Positions 26,137 through 36,230 are shown, counted from the first letter of the stretch. The stretch: DNA of 64,000 nucleotides from Pseudomonas sp. UBA6562 (GCF_002434265.1 NZ_DJJS01000004.1:253079-317078); one strand, 5' to 3'. The notes: generated from the letters alone by a model not told the origin. A program made the numbers and translations.

Positions 26137-26690
26137 TCAACGATATCAAGAAAGACGCCCAGGACCGCATGGGCAAGTCCCTCGAGGCGCTGGGCCGCAA
26201 CCTGGCGGCCATCCGTACCGGCCGCGCCCACCCAAGCATCCTGGACACCGTCAAGGTCACTGCCTGGGGCAGTGAAATGCCGCTCAACCAAGTGGCCGCG
26301 ATTTCCGTCGAGGACGCGCGCACGCTGAAGATCGTCGCCCACGACAAGAACCTCAGCGCCGCCATCGAGAAGGCCATCCTGACCTCCGACCTGGGTCTGA
26401 ACCCGAGCAGCGCCGGCACCACCATCCGCGTGCCGATGCCCGCGCTCACCGAAGAGACGCGCAAGGGCTACACCAAGCAGGCGCGCGGCGTCGCCGAAGA
26501 CGCCAAAGTCGCCGTGCGCAACGTGCGCCGCGATGCCCTGGCCGACTTGAAGAAGCTGTCCAAGGACAAGGCCATCAGCGAGGACGAAGAACGTCGCGCC
26601 GCTGACGAGCTGCAGAAGCTGACCGACAAGTTCGTCGGTGAAGTGGACAAGACCCTGGAAGCCAAGGAAAAGGACCTGATGGCCGTCTAA
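26133..26690 (+). CDS. frr: Ribosome recycling factor
   Basis: 185 residues from MINDIKKDAQDRMG. With EF-G it splits the post-termination ribosome. The long three-helix domain (RTGRAHPSILDTVKV; later VRNVRRDALADLKKL) is complete. An in-frame ATG further upstream lies inside pyrH and would add unrelated residues; the four-base overlap start is the right one. Confidence 0.98.
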   Translation: MINDIKKDAQDRMGKSLEALGRNLAAIRTGRAHPSILDTVKVTAWGSEMPLNQVAAISVEDARTLKIVAHDKNLSAAIEKAILTSDLGLNPSSAGTTIRVPMPALTEETRKGYTKQARGVAEDAKVAVRNVRRDALADLKKLSKDKAISEDEERRAADELQKLTDKFVGEVDKTLEAKEKDLMAV

Positions 26691-26705
26691 GGCCGAGGCT
26701 CTTTC

Positions 26706-27461
26706 ATGGAAAAGACCAAGCTGGCGGCACCGGGTCCGGTGCCGCGTCATGTCGCGATCATCATGGACGGCAACAACCGCTGGGCGAAGAAACGCCTGCT
26801 GCCTGGCGTCGCCGGGCACAAGGCCGGCGTCGATGCGGTGCGTGCGGTGATCGAAGTGTGTGCCGAAGCCAAGGTCGAGGTGCTGACCCTGTTCGCCTTT
26901 TCCAGTGAAAACTGGCAAAGGCCGGCAGACGAGGTCGGTGCCTTGATGGAGCTGTTCTTCTCGGCCCTGCGCCGTGAGGCGCGGCGGCTCAATGAAAATC
27001 AGATCTGCCTGCGCATCATCGGCGATCGCTCACGTTTTCATCCCGAATTGCAGGCGGCCATGCGTGAGGCCGAGGCGCTGACCGCTGGCAACAACCGCTT
27101 CATCCTGCAGGTCGCCGCGAACTACGGCGGCCAGTGGGACATCGCCCAGGCCGCCCAGCGCCTGGCGCGCGAAGTGCAGGCTGGCCATCTGCAGCCCGAG
27201 GACATCACGCCCGGCCTGCTGCAGACCTGCCTGGCCACCGGCGATCAGCCGTTGCCCGACCTGTGCATCCGCACGGGCGGCGAGCATCGCATCAGCAATT
27301 TCCTGCTGTGGCAATTGGCCTACGCCGAGCTGTATTTCTCCGACCTGTTCTGGCCGGACTTCAAACACGAGGCCATGCGCACTGCGCTGGCCGATTTCGC
27401 TTCGCGCCAGCGCCGCTTCGGGAAGACCAGCGAGCAGGTCGAAGCTGGAGCCCGCGCCTAA
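26706..27461 (+). CDS. uppS: Undecaprenyl diphosphate synthase (cis-prenyltransferase)
   Basis: 251 residues. It condenses eight isopentenyl diphosphates onto farnesyl diphosphate to give the C55 carrier for peptidoglycan and O-antigen. The catalytic aspartate is Asp21 in IMDGNNRWA, and FAFSSENWQRP and LCIRTGGEHRISNFLLWQ are diagnostic. Its stop shares a base with the cdsA start (TAATG). Confidence 0.98.
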   Translation: MEKTKLAAPGPVPRHVAIIMDGNNRWAKKRLLPGVAGHKAGVDAVRAVIEVCAEAKVEVLTLFAFSSENWQRPADEVGALMELFFSALRREARRLNENQICLRIIGDRSRFHPELQAAMREAEALTAGNNRFILQVAANYGGQWDIAQAAQRLAREVQAGHLQPEDITPGLLQTCLATGDQPLPDLCIRTGGEHRISNFLLWQLAYAELYFSDLFWPDFKHEAMRTALADFASRQRRFGKTSEQVEAGARA

Positions 27462-28276
27462 TGCTCAAACAACGCATCATTACTGCACTGATCATGCTGC
27501 CGGTCGCCCTGTGCGGCTTTTTCCTGTTGCAGGGTTCGGCGTTCGCGCTGTTCATCGGCCTGGTGGTGACCGTAGGCGCCTGGGAATGGGCGCGCCTCGC
27601 GGGCCTGGTGGCGCAACCGTTGCGCCTGGCTTATGCGGCGGTGGTCGCTGGGGCGCTGATGCTGCTCTACCTCATGCAGGAGCTCGCGCCCTGGGTGCTG
27701 GGCGCCTCGGTCATCTGGTGGGGGCTGGCCACCTGGCTGGTGCTGACCTATCCGCGCAGCAGCGAGCTGTGGTCCAGCGCCGCCTGCCGTTTGCTGATCG
27801 GCCTGTTGGTGCTGTTGCCGGCCTGGCAGGGTTTGCTGTTGCTCAAGCACTGGCCGCAAGGCAACGGCTTGATCCTGATGGTGATGCTGCTGGTCTGGTC
27901 CGCGGACATCGGTGCGTATTTCTCGGGTAGGGCCTTCGGCAAACGCAAGCTGGCGCCTCACGTCAGCCCTGGCAAGAGCTGGGAAGGGGTGTATGGCGGT
28001 CTCGCCGTGAGCCTGTTGATCACCTTGGGCGTGGCGCTGTACCGCGATTGGAGCCTGGGCAGCCTGCTGCTCGGTCTGCTGGGCGCCGCCGTGGTGGTGA
28101 TGGCCTCGGTGATCGGCGATCTGACCGAAAGCATGTTCAAGCGCCGCGAAGGCATCAAGGACAGCAGCAACCTGTTGCCGGGCCACGGCGGCGTGCTCGA
28201 CCGCATCGACAGCCTTACTGCGGCGGTGCCGATGTTCGCCGTGCTGCTGTGGGCCGCCGAATGGGGTGTGATGTGA
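27461..28276 (+). CDS. cdsA: Phosphatidate cytidylyltransferase
   Basis: 271 residues with about eight membrane spans. It makes CDP-diacylglycerol from phosphatidate and CTP at the inner membrane. The C-terminal signature is visible around SVIGDLTESMFKRREGIKDS and LLPGHGGVLDRIDSL. Coupled to uppS upstream and to dxr downstream (dxr begins inside the last codons). Confidence 0.98.
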   Translation: MLKQRIITALIMLPVALCGFFLLQGSAFALFIGLVVTVGAWEWARLAGLVAQPLRLAYAAVVAGALMLLYLMQELAPWVLGASVIWWGLATWLVLTYPRSSELWSSAACRLLIGLLVLLPAWQGLLLLKHWPQGNGLILMVMLLVWSADIGAYFSGRAFGKRKLAPHVSPGKSWEGVYGGLAVSLLITLGVALYRDWSLGSLLLGLLGAAVVVMASVIGDLTESMFKRREGIKDSSNLLPGHGGVLDRIDSLTAAVPMFAVLLWAAEWGVM

Positions 28277-29463
28277 GCCGTACGCAACGGATCAGCGTGT
28301 TGGGTGCCACCGGCTCGATCGGTCTGAGCACCCTGGACGTCATCGCCCGCCACCCCGAGCAGTACCAGGTGTTCGGCCTCAGCGGCCATACCCGCATCGA
28401 CGAGCTGCTCGCCCTGTGTCTGCGCCATCGGCCCGCGTATGCCGCCGTGCCGGGCGCCGAAGCGGCGGCTTCGCTGCGCGCCGGCCTGCAGGCAGCCGGG
28501 TGCGCCACCGAGGTGCTGGAAGGCGATGCCGGGCTTGCCCACATCGCCAGCGCGGCCGAAGTGGATGCAGTGATGGCCGCCATCGTCGGCGCCGCTGGGC
28601 TCAAGCCGACGCTTGCGGCCGTCGAAGCCGGCAAGAAAGTGCTGCTGGCCAACAAGGAGGCGCTGGTGATGTCCGGCGCCCTGTTCATGGACGCGGTGCG
28701 GCGTAGCGGGGCGGTCCTGTTGCCGATCGACAGCGAGCACAATGCGATCTTCCAATGCCTGCCGGGCGACTATGCGCGTGGCTTGCAAGCGATCGGTGTG
28801 CGGCGGATTCTGCTGACCGCCTCGGGCGGGCCATTTCGGGAAACGCCCCTGGCGCAGCTTGCCGACGTCACGCCGGCGCAGGCTTGCGCCCACCCCAACT
28901 GGTCGATGGGGCGCAAGATTTCGGTCGATTCGGCCAGCATGATGAACAAAGGGCTGGAGCTGATCGAGGCCTGCTGGCTGTTCGACGCGGCGCCGGCCAA
29001 GGTCGAAGTGGTGGTGCACCCACAAAGCGTCATCCACTCGTTGGTGGACTATGTGGACGGTTCGGTGCTGGCCCAACTGGGCAACCCGGACATGCGTACG
29101 CCCATCGCCAATGCCCTGGCCTGGCCGCAACGCATCGATTCGGGCGTGGCGCCGCTGGACCTGTTCGCCATCGCCCGCTTGGACTTCCAGGCCCCTGACG
29201 AACAGCGCTTCCCGTGTCTGCGCATCGCCCGCGAGGCGGCCGAGGCCGGTCGGAGTGCGCCTGCCGTGCTCAATGCCGCCAACGAAGTGGCGGTGGAGGC
29301 CTTCCTGGCTGGGCGTATTCGCTTCCCGGAAATCGCCAGCCTGATCGAACGCGTGCTGCAACAAGAGCCTGTGGTCGCACTGACGTCGCTCGACGCCGTG
29401 TTCGCCGTCGATGGGCGGGCCCGCGCACTGGCGCAGGAATGGCTGGCGCGCCATGGTCGTTAA
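28273..29463 (+). CDS. dxr: 1-deoxy-D-xylulose 5-phosphate reductoisomerase
   Basis: 396 residues starting from GTG (reading VSRTQRISVLG as fMet). The GTG overlaps the cdsA stop by four bases (GTGA). It converts DXP to MEP with NADPH, the committed step of the MEP isoprenoid pathway. The NADPH loop LGATGSIGLSTLD is at residues ~9-21, and the metal/substrate regions LLPIDSEHNAIFQCL and MMNKGLELIEACWLF are present. It shares its pathway with ispD and ispF later in the window. There is no ATG at the expected position. Confidence 0.96.
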   Translation: MSRTQRISVLGATGSIGLSTLDVIARHPEQYQVFGLSGHTRIDELLALCLRHRPAYAAVPGAEAAASLRAGLQAAGCATEVLEGDAGLAHIASAAEVDAVMAAIVGAAGLKPTLAAVEAGKKVLLANKEALVMSGALFMDAVRRSGAVLLPIDSEHNAIFQCLPGDYARGLQAIGVRRILLTASGGPFRETPLAQLADVTPAQACAHPNWSMGRKISVDSASMMNKGLELIEACWLFDAAPAKVEVVVHPQSVIHSLVDYVDGSVLAQLGNPDMRTPIANALAWPQRIDSGVAPLDLFAIARLDFQAPDEQRFPCLRIAREAAEAGRSAPAVLNAANEVAVEAFLAGRIRFPEIASLIERVLQQEPVVALTSLDAVFAVDGRARALAQEWLARHGR

Positions 29464-29501
29464 CTCCATCGTTTCGCGCTGAACCTTTTGCGGAGAAGCC
29501 T

Positions 29502-30854
29502 ATGTCTGCGCTTTACATGATTGTCGGCACCTTGGTGGCCTTGGGTGTGCTGGTCACCTTCCATGAGTTCGGCCATTTCTGGGTGGCGCGTCGCTGCGGG
29601 GTCAAGGTGCTGCGGTTCTCCGTAGGCTTCGGTACGCCTCTGGTGCGTTGGCATGACCGCCACGGCACCGAATTCGTGGTAGCGGCGATTCCGTTGGGCG
29701 GCTACGTGAAAATGCTCGACGAGCGCGAGGGCGACGTTCCGGTCGGCCTGGAGGCACAGTCGTTCAACCGCAAACCGGTGCTGCAACGCATCGCCATCGT
29801 CGCTGCCGGGCCGATCGCCAACTTCTTGTTGGCGATCGTGTTCTTCTGGGGCGTGGCCATGCTCGGCAGCCAGCAGGTGCGTCCGGTGATCGGCGCCGTC
29901 GAGTCCGGAAGCCTGGCGGCGCAGGCCGGTTTGAAGGCGGGCGAGGAAATCGTCTCCATCGATGGCAAACCGACCAATGGTTGGTCGGCGGTCAACCTGC
30001 AGCTGGTGCGACGGCTGGGCGAGAGCGGAACGCTGCGTCTGGGCGTGCGCGAAGAGGGCGCAAGCGTCGAGCAGCCGCGCGAGGTCAAGCTCGATCGATG
30101 GCTCAAGGGCGCCGACGAGCCGGACCCGATCCAGTCGCTGGGCCTGCGTCCGTGGCGGCCGAACGTGGTGCCCGTGCTCGCCCAGCTCGACCCCAAAGGC
30201 CCGGCCGCCGCCGCAGGGCTGAAGACCGGTGATCGCCTGGTGGCGCTCGACGGCGTCGCCTTGAGCGACTGGCAACAGGTGGTGGATGCCGTGCGCAGCC
30301 GTGCCGATACCCAGGTCCAGGTGCGTGTGGAACGCGACGGCGCGCTTGTGGACATGCCGGTGACCCTGGCCAAGCGCGGCGAAGGTGCCGCTGCTGGCGG
30401 CTACCTAGGGGCGGGTGTCAAAGGCGGCGAGTGGCCGGCCCACATGCTGCGCGAGGTCCGCTACGGGCCGCTCGAAGGCTTGGCCGAAGGGTTGTCGCGC
30501 ACCTGGAACATGAGCGTCCTGACCCTCGAATCCTTGAAGAAAATGTTGTTCGGGGAGCTCTCGGTAAAAAACTTGAGCGGACCGATAACCATTGCTAAAG
30601 TGGCGGGCGCTTCGGCCCAGTCGGGCTTGGGAGATTTTTTGAACTTCCTGGCCTACCTGAGCATAAGCCTAGGGGTTCTGAACCTGCTGCCCATCCCGGT
30701 ACTGGATGGGGGGCATTTGCTGTTCTACCTGATCGAATGGGTGCGTGGTCGCCCGCTGCCGGATCGGGTGCAAGGTTGGGGGATTCAGATCGGTATCAGT
30801 TTGGTCATTGGCGTCATGTTGCTCGCCCTGGTCAACGATCTGAGTCGACTTTAA
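29502..30854 (+). CDS. rseP: Site-2 intramembrane zinc protease RseP
   Basis: 450 residues. The active-site HEFGH (His21, Glu22, His25) lies in the first membrane span, two PDZ domains occupy about 115-310, and the third metal ligand is Asp402 in PVLDGGHLLFY. It cleaves the anti-sigma factor MucA/RseA within the membrane to release AlgU/sigma-E, linking it to the neighbouring outer-membrane assembly genes that such stress responses monitor. Confidence 0.98.
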   Translation: MSALYMIVGTLVALGVLVTFHEFGHFWVARRCGVKVLRFSVGFGTPLVRWHDRHGTEFVVAAIPLGGYVKMLDEREGDVPVGLEAQSFNRKPVLQRIAIVAAGPIANFLLAIVFFWGVAMLGSQQVRPVIGAVESGSLAAQAGLKAGEEIVSIDGKPTNGWSAVNLQLVRRLGESGTLRLGVREEGASVEQPREVKLDRWLKGADEPDPIQSLGLRPWRPNVVPVLAQLDPKGPAAAAGLKTGDRLVALDGVALSDWQQVVDAVRSRADTQVQVRVERDGALVDMPVTLAKRGEGAAAGGYLGAGVKGGEWPAHMLREVRYGPLEGLAEGLSRTWNMSVLTLESLKKMLFGELSVKNLSGPITIAKVAGASAQSGLGDFLNFLAYLSISLGVLNLLPIPVLDGGHLLFYLIEWVRGRPLPDRVQGWGIQIGISLVIGVMLLALVNDLSRL

Positions 30855-30927
30855 CGATCAAGCTCAATTGCAGACCTGCCGCCTCATCGCGGCGGGTCGT
30901 TTATTGCCAGTTGGAATAAAGGACTTC

Positions 30928-33297
30928 ATGAAACGTCTGCTGCTAACCACGGTGCTCACCGCACTGATGATCACTGAAGTTCACGCCGAGTCCTTCACTA
31001 TCTCCGATATCCGTGTCAACGGCCTGCAGCGGGTATCCGCCGGCAGCGTGTTCGGCGCGCTGCCGCTCAATGTCGGTGATCAGGCTGACGACCGGCGTCT
31101 GGTCGACTCCACCCGTTCGCTGTTCAAAACGGGCTTCTTCCAGGACATTCAGCTCGATCGCGACGGCAACGTCCTGATCATCAACGTGGTCGAGCGTCCG
31201 TCGGTATCGAGCATCGAGATCGAAGGCAACAAGGCCATCAGCACCGAAGACCTGATGAAGGGCCTCAAGCAGTCGGGTCTGGCCGAAGGCGAAATCTTCC
31301 AGCGCGCGACCCTCGAAGGCGTGCGTAACGAACTGCAGCGCCAGTACGTCGCCCAGGGCCGCTACTCGGCCGAAGTAGACGCCGAAGTGGTGCCCGAGCC
31401 GCGCAACCGCGTCGGCCTGAAGATCAAGATCAACGAAGGCACGGTCGCGGCCATCCAGCACATCAACGTCGTGGGCAACACCGTGTTCGACGACGACGAG
31501 CTGAGCAGCCTGTTCGAGCTCAAGACGTCCAACTGGCTGTCGTTCTTCAAGAACGACGACAAGTACGCCCGCGAAAAACTGTCCGGCGACCTCGAGCGTC
31601 TGCGCTCCTACTACCTGGACCGCGGCTACATCAACATGGACATCGCCTCCACCCAGGTGTCCATCACGCCAGACAAGAAACACGTGTACATCACCGTCAA
31701 CATCAACGAAGGCGAGAAGTACACCGTTCGCGACGTGAAACTGTCCGGCGACTTGAAAGTGCCTGAAGACCAGGTCAAGTCGCTGTTGCTGGTCCAGCCG
31801 GGCCAGGTGTTCTCGCGCAAGGTCATGACCAGCACCTCCGAGCTGATCACCCGCCGTCTGGGCAACGAAGGCTATACCTTCGCCAACGTCAACGGCGTGC
31901 CGCAGGCGCACAACGAAGACCACACCGTCGACATCATGTTCGTCGTCGACCCGGGCAAGCGTGCCTACGTCAACCGCATCAACTACCGCGGCAACACCAA
32001 GACCGAAGACGAAGTGCTGCGCCGTGAAATGCGCCAGATGGAAGGTGGCTGGGCCTCGACCTACCTGATCGACCAGTCCAAGACCCGTCTCGAGCGTCTG
32101 GGCTTCTTCAAGGACGTCAACGTCGAAACCCCGCCGGTGCCGGGCACCGACGACCAGGTCGACGTCAACTACGCGGTCGAAGAGCAAGCTTCCGGTTCGA
32201 TCACCGCCAGCGTCGGCTTCGCCCAGAGCGCCGGCCTGATCCTGGGCGGCGCCATCAGCCAGACCAACTTCCTCGGTACCGGTAACAAGGTATCGGTCGG
32301 TCTGACCCGCTCGGAATACCAGACCCGCTACAACTTCGGCTTCGTCGACCCCTACTTCACGCCCGATGGCGTGAGCCTGGGCTACAACGCCTTCTACCGC
32401 AGCACCGACTACGATGACCTCGACGTCGACGTGGCGAGCTATGCGGTCGACAGCCTGGGCGCCGGTGTCAGCCTGGGTTACCCGATCAGCGAAACCTCGC
32501 GTCTGACCTACGGCCTGACCGTGCAGAAGGACGAGATCAAGACCGGCCGTTACACCGTCGATGAGATCTTCGACTTCCTCGACAAAGAAGGTGAGGACTT
32601 CCTCAACTTCAAAGGATCGGTGGGCTGGTCCGAGTCGACCCTCAACAAGGGCGTGCTGGCTACCCGCGGTCACTCGCAAAGCCTGACCCTGGAAACCACG
32701 CTTCCTGGCAGCGACCTGTCGTTCTACAAGATCGACTACCGTGGCCAGCTGTTCAAGCCACTGACGCCTGACTACACCCTGCGCCTGCACACCGAGCTGG
32801 GCTACGGTGACGGCTTTGGCGGTACTTCGGGTCTGCCGTTCTATGAGAACTACTACGCCGGTGGCTTCAACTCGGTGCGTGGTTTCAAGGACAGCACATT
32901 GGGGCCGCGTAGTACGCCGAGTACTGGTAACAACGGTACCGAGAAGGACCCGGACCAAGATCCGCTTCCCTTCGGCGGCAACATCCTGGTGCAAGGCGGC
33001 GTAGAACTGTTGTTCCCACTGCCCTTCGTCAAGGACCAGCGCTCGCTGCGCACTTCCGTGTTTTGGGACGTGGGTAACGTATTCGACAGCAATTGCAGTG
33101 ACAAGCCCGCCACAGCCGAACGCGGAAAAGTCGATTGCGCCAAACTTGGCTTCGCCGACATGGCCAGCTCCGTTGGCCTGGGTGTGACCTGGGTCACCGC
33201 GCTGGGCCCGCTGAGCTTCAGCCTGGCGATGCCGATCAAGAAGCCTGACGATGCCGACACCCAAGTGTTCCAATTCTCCCTGGGCCAGACCTTCTAA
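30928..33297 (+). CDS. bamA: Outer-membrane protein assembly factor BamA
   Basis: 789 residues from MKRLLLTTV, with AAAGGA upstream. A signal peptide (cleavage after EVHA) is followed by five POTRA domains (about 22-420) and a C-terminal 16-strand barrel ending in the typical terminal phenylalanine (SLGQTF). It is the core of the BAM complex, inserting beta-barrel proteins into the outer membrane. Lies between rseP and skp in the conserved order. Confidence 0.99.
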   Translation: MKRLLLTTVLTALMITEVHAESFTISDIRVNGLQRVSAGSVFGALPLNVGDQADDRRLVDSTRSLFKTGFFQDIQLDRDGNVLIINVVERPSVSSIEIEGNKAISTEDLMKGLKQSGLAEGEIFQRATLEGVRNELQRQYVAQGRYSAEVDAEVVPEPRNRVGLKIKINEGTVAAIQHINVVGNTVFDDDELSSLFELKTSNWLSFFKNDDKYAREKLSGDLERLRSYYLDRGYINMDIASTQVSITPDKKHVYITVNINEGEKYTVRDVKLSGDLKVPEDQVKSLLLVQPGQVFSRKVMTSTSELITRRLGNEGYTFANVNGVPQAHNEDHTVDIMFVVDPGKRAYVNRINYRGNTKTEDEVLRREMRQMEGGWASTYLIDQSKTRLERLGFFKDVNVETPPVPGTDDQVDVNYAVEEQASGSITASVGFAQSAGLILGGAISQTNFLGTGNKVSVGLTRSEYQTRYNFGFVDPYFTPDGVSLGYNAFYRSTDYDDLDVDVASYAVDSLGAGVSLGYPISETSRLTYGLTVQKDEIKTGRYTVDEIFDFLDKEGEDFLNFKGSVGWSESTLNKGVLATRGHSQSLTLETTLPGSDLSFYKIDYRGQLFKPLTPDYTLRLHTELGYGDGFGGTSGLPFYENYYAGGFNSVRGFKDSTLGPRSTPSTGNNGTEKDPDQDPLPFGGNILVQGGVELLFPLPFVKDQRSLRTSVFWDVGNVFDSNCSDKPATAERGKVDCAKLGFADMASSVGLGVTWVTALGPLSFSLAMPIKKPDDADTQVFQFSLGQTF

Positions 33298-33341
33298 GGT
33301 CGGCCCCTGCTCAACGACAACGGTTTATTCAGGAGTGCATC

Positions 33342-33845
33342 GTGCGTAAGTTGACCCAACTGGCCTTCGTGGCCGCGGCGCTGGTCGCCACCCCCGCTTT
33401 CGCCGACATGAAAGTGGCTGTTCTGAACTACCAAATGGCGTTGCTCGAATCCGACGCTGCCAAAAGCTATGCCGTTGACGCCGAGAAGAAGTTCGGCCCG
33501 CAACTCAACAAGCTGAAAAGCCTGGAAACCAGCGCCAAGAGCATCCAGGACCGCCTGATCAAGGGCGGCGACAAGATGGCCCAGCCCGAGCGCGAGCGTC
33601 TGGAACTCGAGTTCAAGCAAAAAGCCCGCGACTTCCAGTTCCAGTCCAAGGAACTGAACGAAGCCAAGGCCACCACCGACCGCGAGATGCTCAAGAAGCT
33701 CAAGCCCAAGCTCGACGGCGCCGTGGAAGAAGTCATCAAGAAGGGTGGTTTCGATCTGGTGCTCGAGCGCGGCGCGGTCATCGATGTCAAACCACAGTAC
33801 GACATCACCCGCCAAGTCATCGAGCGCATGAACCAAGCGCGTTGA
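33342..33845 (+). CDS. skp: Skp/OmpH periplasmic chaperone
   Basis: 167 residues: signal peptide (cleavage at about AFA-DM, residue 21) and a long charged coiled-coil (LKSLETSAKSIQDRL to LNEAKATTDREML) forming the trimeric tentacles. It holds unfolded outer-membrane proteins on the way to BamA. One base separates its stop from the lpxD start. Confidence 0.96.
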   Translation: MRKLTQLAFVAAALVATPAFADMKVAVLNYQMALLESDAAKSYAVDAEKKFGPQLNKLKSLETSAKSIQDRLIKGGDKMAQPERERLELEFKQKARDFQFQSKELNEAKATTDREMLKKLKPKLDGAVEEVIKKGGFDLVLERGAVIDVKPQYDITRQVIERMNQAR

Positions 33846-33846
33846 T

Positions 33847-34902
33847 ATGACCCAGACCCTCACGCTCGGCCAGCTGGCCGAAGCGCTCGGAGCCACCGTG
33901 AAAGGCTCCGCAGCGCTGCCGATCACCGGGCTTGCCACCTTGCAGGAGGCAGGCCCGCAACAGTTGAGCTTCCTGGCCAACCCGCAGTACCGCAAGTACC
34001 TGGAAACGACCCAGGCCGGCGCGGTACTGCTCAAGGCTGCGGATGCCGAAACCTTCTCCGGCAATGCGCTGGTGGTGGCCGACCCGTATCTGGCCTATGC
34101 CCGTATCTCGCACTTCTTCGACCCCAAACCCAAGGCTGTGGCGGGTATCCATCCCAGCGCCGTGGTGGCCGACGATGCGCAGGTCGATCCCAGTGCCAGC
34201 GTCGGTGCGTTCGCCGTCATCGAAAGCGGCGCGCGCATCGACGCGGGTGTGAGTATCGGCGCGCACTGTTTCATCGGCGCGCGCTGCACGATCGGCGAAG
34301 GGGGTTGGCTGGCACCGCGGGTGACGCTCTACCACGACGTCACCATCGGCAAGCGAGTGGTCATCCAATCGGGCGCGGTGATCGGCGGTGAAGGCTTCGG
34401 CTTCGCCAACGAGAAGGGCGTGTGGCGCAAGATCGCCCAGATCGGCGGCGTGACCTTGGGCGACGACGTGGAAATCGGCGTGAACACGGCCGTGGACCGT
34501 GGCGCGTTGTCCGATACGCGCATCGACGATGGCGCCAAGCTCGACAACCAGATCCAGATCGCCCACAACGTGCACATCGGCGCACACACGGCCATGGCGG
34601 CGTGCGTGGGCATTTCGGGCAGTACGCGCATCGGCAAGCACTGCACCATCGCGGGGGGTGTGGGCATGGTCGGGCACATCGATGTGTGTGACAACGTGTT
34701 CGTCTCCGGCATGACCATGGTGACCCGTTCGATCACCGAACCGGGTGGTTATTCTTCCGGTACGGCAATGCAACCCCTGGCCGATTGGCGCAAGAGCGCC
34801 GCGAGGATCCGCCAGCTCGACGACATGGCCAAGCGCTTGCAGCAGCTGGAAAAACGTGTCGATACCGTGACCTTGGAGAGTCAGCCGGCATCAGATGCCT
34901 GA
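33847..34902 (+). CDS. lpxD: UDP-3-O-(3-hydroxyacyl)glucosamine N-acyltransferase LpxD
   Basis: 351 residues. An N-terminal uridine-binding domain (about 1-100) is followed by a left-handed beta-helix of hexapeptide repeats (about 105-300) and a C-terminal helix. It adds the second 3-hydroxyacyl chain in lipid A synthesis from acyl-ACP. GEGFGFANEKGVW and IAHNVHIGAHTAMAACVG are typical. Third-step enzyme located with lpxA and lpxB. Confidence 0.98.
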   Translation: MTQTLTLGQLAEALGATVKGSAALPITGLATLQEAGPQQLSFLANPQYRKYLETTQAGAVLLKAADAETFSGNALVVADPYLAYARISHFFDPKPKAVAGIHPSAVVADDAQVDPSASVGAFAVIESGARIDAGVSIGAHCFIGARCTIGEGGWLAPRVTLYHDVTIGKRVVIQSGAVIGGEGFGFANEKGVWRKIAQIGGVTLGDDVEIGVNTAVDRGALSDTRIDDGAKLDNQIQIAHNVHIGAHTAMAACVGISGSTRIGKHCTIAGGVGMVGHIDVCDNVFVSGMTMVTRSITEPGGYSSGTAMQPLADWRKSAARIRQLDDMAKRLQQLEKRVDTVTLESQPASDA

Positions 34903-35015
34903 CAGCAATTTCCTGGCAAGCATGATGCGTCGCTAGCTGGCTCCTTCTTGGATGGCAAAAGGAGCGTGTGGTCAGCGCCTACGCTCCCTATTCTTATTAC
35001 AGGCTTCCCCCCGAA

Positions 35016-35456
35016 ATGATGGACATCAACGAGATTCGCGAATACCTGCCTCACCGTTACCCGTTCCTGCTGGTGGACCGGGTCACGGAGCTGGACTACG
35101 AGGCCCAGAGCATTCGTGCCTACAAGAATGTCAGCATCAACGAGCCGTTCTTCAATGGCCATTTCCCGGCGCATCCGATCATGCCGGGCGTGCTGATCAT
35201 CGAGGCCATGGCCCAGGCTGCCGGGATTCTCGGATTCAAGATGCTCGACGCCAAACCGGCCGACGGCACGCTGTACTACTTCGTCGGCTCCGACAAGCTG
35301 CGCTTCCGTCAGCCTGTGCTGCCAGGCGACCAGCTGGTCCTGGAAGCCACCTTCCATAGCCGCAAGAGCATGATCTGGAAGTTCAACTGCCGTGCGCTGG
35401 TCGACGGCAAGACCGTCTGCTCGGCGGAAATCACCTGCGCGGAACGCTCCCTATGA
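35016..35456 (+). CDS. fabZ: 3-hydroxyacyl-ACP dehydratase FabZ
   Basis: 146 residues from MMDINEIREYLPHRY. Hotdog fold with catalytic His49 and Glu63 (HFPAHPIMPGVLIIEAM). It dehydrates 3-hydroxyacyl-ACP in fatty acid elongation and competes with LpxA for the same substrate, hence the gene pairing. A longer in-frame start 16 codons upstream is not family-like. Overlaps lpxA by ATGA. Confidence 0.97.
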   Translation: MMDINEIREYLPHRYPFLLVDRVTELDYEAQSIRAYKNVSINEPFFNGHFPAHPIMPGVLIIEAMAQAAGILGFKMLDAKPADGTLYYFVGSDKLRFRQPVLPGDQLVLEATFHSRKSMIWKFNCRALVDGKTVCSAEITCAERSL

Positions 35457-36229
35457 ATTCGATTGATCCACGGGCCATCATCGATCCGTCGGCCAAGTTG
35501 GCCGACGGCGTCGAGGTAGGCCCGTGGTCGATCGTTGGCCCCGATGTCGAAGTCGGGGAGGGGACCGTGATCGGTCCGCATGTGGTGCTCAAGGGCCCGA
35601 CCCGCATCGGCAAGCACAACCGGATCTACCAGTTCTCCTCCATCGGTGAAGACACACCCGACCTCAAGTACCGGGGCGAACCCACGCGCTTGGTGATCGG
35701 CGACCACAACGTCATTCGCGAAGGCGTGACCATTCACCGTGGCACCATTCAGGACCGCGCGGAAACCACCGTCGGCGACCACAACCTGATCATGGCCTAT
35801 GCCCACATCGGCCACGACAGCGTGATCGGCAGCCACTGCATCCTGGTCAACAACACGGCGCTGGCCGGCCATGTGCATGTGGGCGATTGGGCCATCCTCT
35901 CGGGCTTCACCCTGGTGCACCAGTATTGCCATATCGGTGCCCATGCGTTTTCCGGCATGGGTACGGCGATCGGCAAGGACGTCCCGGCGTTCGTCACCGT
36001 GTTCGGCAGCCCTGCCGAAGCGCGCAGCATGAATTTCGAAGGCATGCGTCGTCGCGGTTTCAGCGACGAGGTGATCCACTCGCTGCGCCGCGCGTACAAG
36101 ACCGTCTATCGTCAGGGCCTGACCGTCGACAATGCGGTGGCCGAGCTGGCCGAACTGGCCGGCAAGCACCCTGAGGTCGAGCTGTTCCGCCAGTCGATCG
36201 TGAATTCCGCGCGCGGCATCACTCGCTGA
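35453..36229 (+). CDS. lpxA: UDP-N-acetylglucosamine O-acyltransferase LpxA
   Basis: 258 residues, beta-helix of hexapeptide repeats with a C-terminal helical domain. It transfers 3-hydroxyacyl from ACP to UDP-GlcNAc, the first lipid A step. The catalytic histidine is expected in the stretch NLIMAYAHIGHDSVIG. Start overlaps the fabZ stop; one base separates it from lpxB. Confidence 0.98.
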   Translation: MNSIDPRAIIDPSAKLADGVEVGPWSIVGPDVEVGEGTVIGPHVVLKGPTRIGKHNRIYQFSSIGEDTPDLKYRGEPTRLVIGDHNVIREGVTIHRGTIQDRAETTVGDHNLIMAYAHIGHDSVIGSHCILVNNTALAGHVHVGDWAILSGFTLVHQYCHIGAHAFSGMGTAIGKDVPAFVTVFGSPAEARSMNFEGMRRRGFSDEVIHSLRRAYKTVYRQGLTVDNAVAELAELAGKHPEVELFRQSIVNSARGITR

Positions 36230-36230
36230 T

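Noticed and set aside
30943..33273. 776-codon minus-strand open frame opposite bamA
   Set aside because: Val/Asp-rich nonsense translation; bamA is intact.
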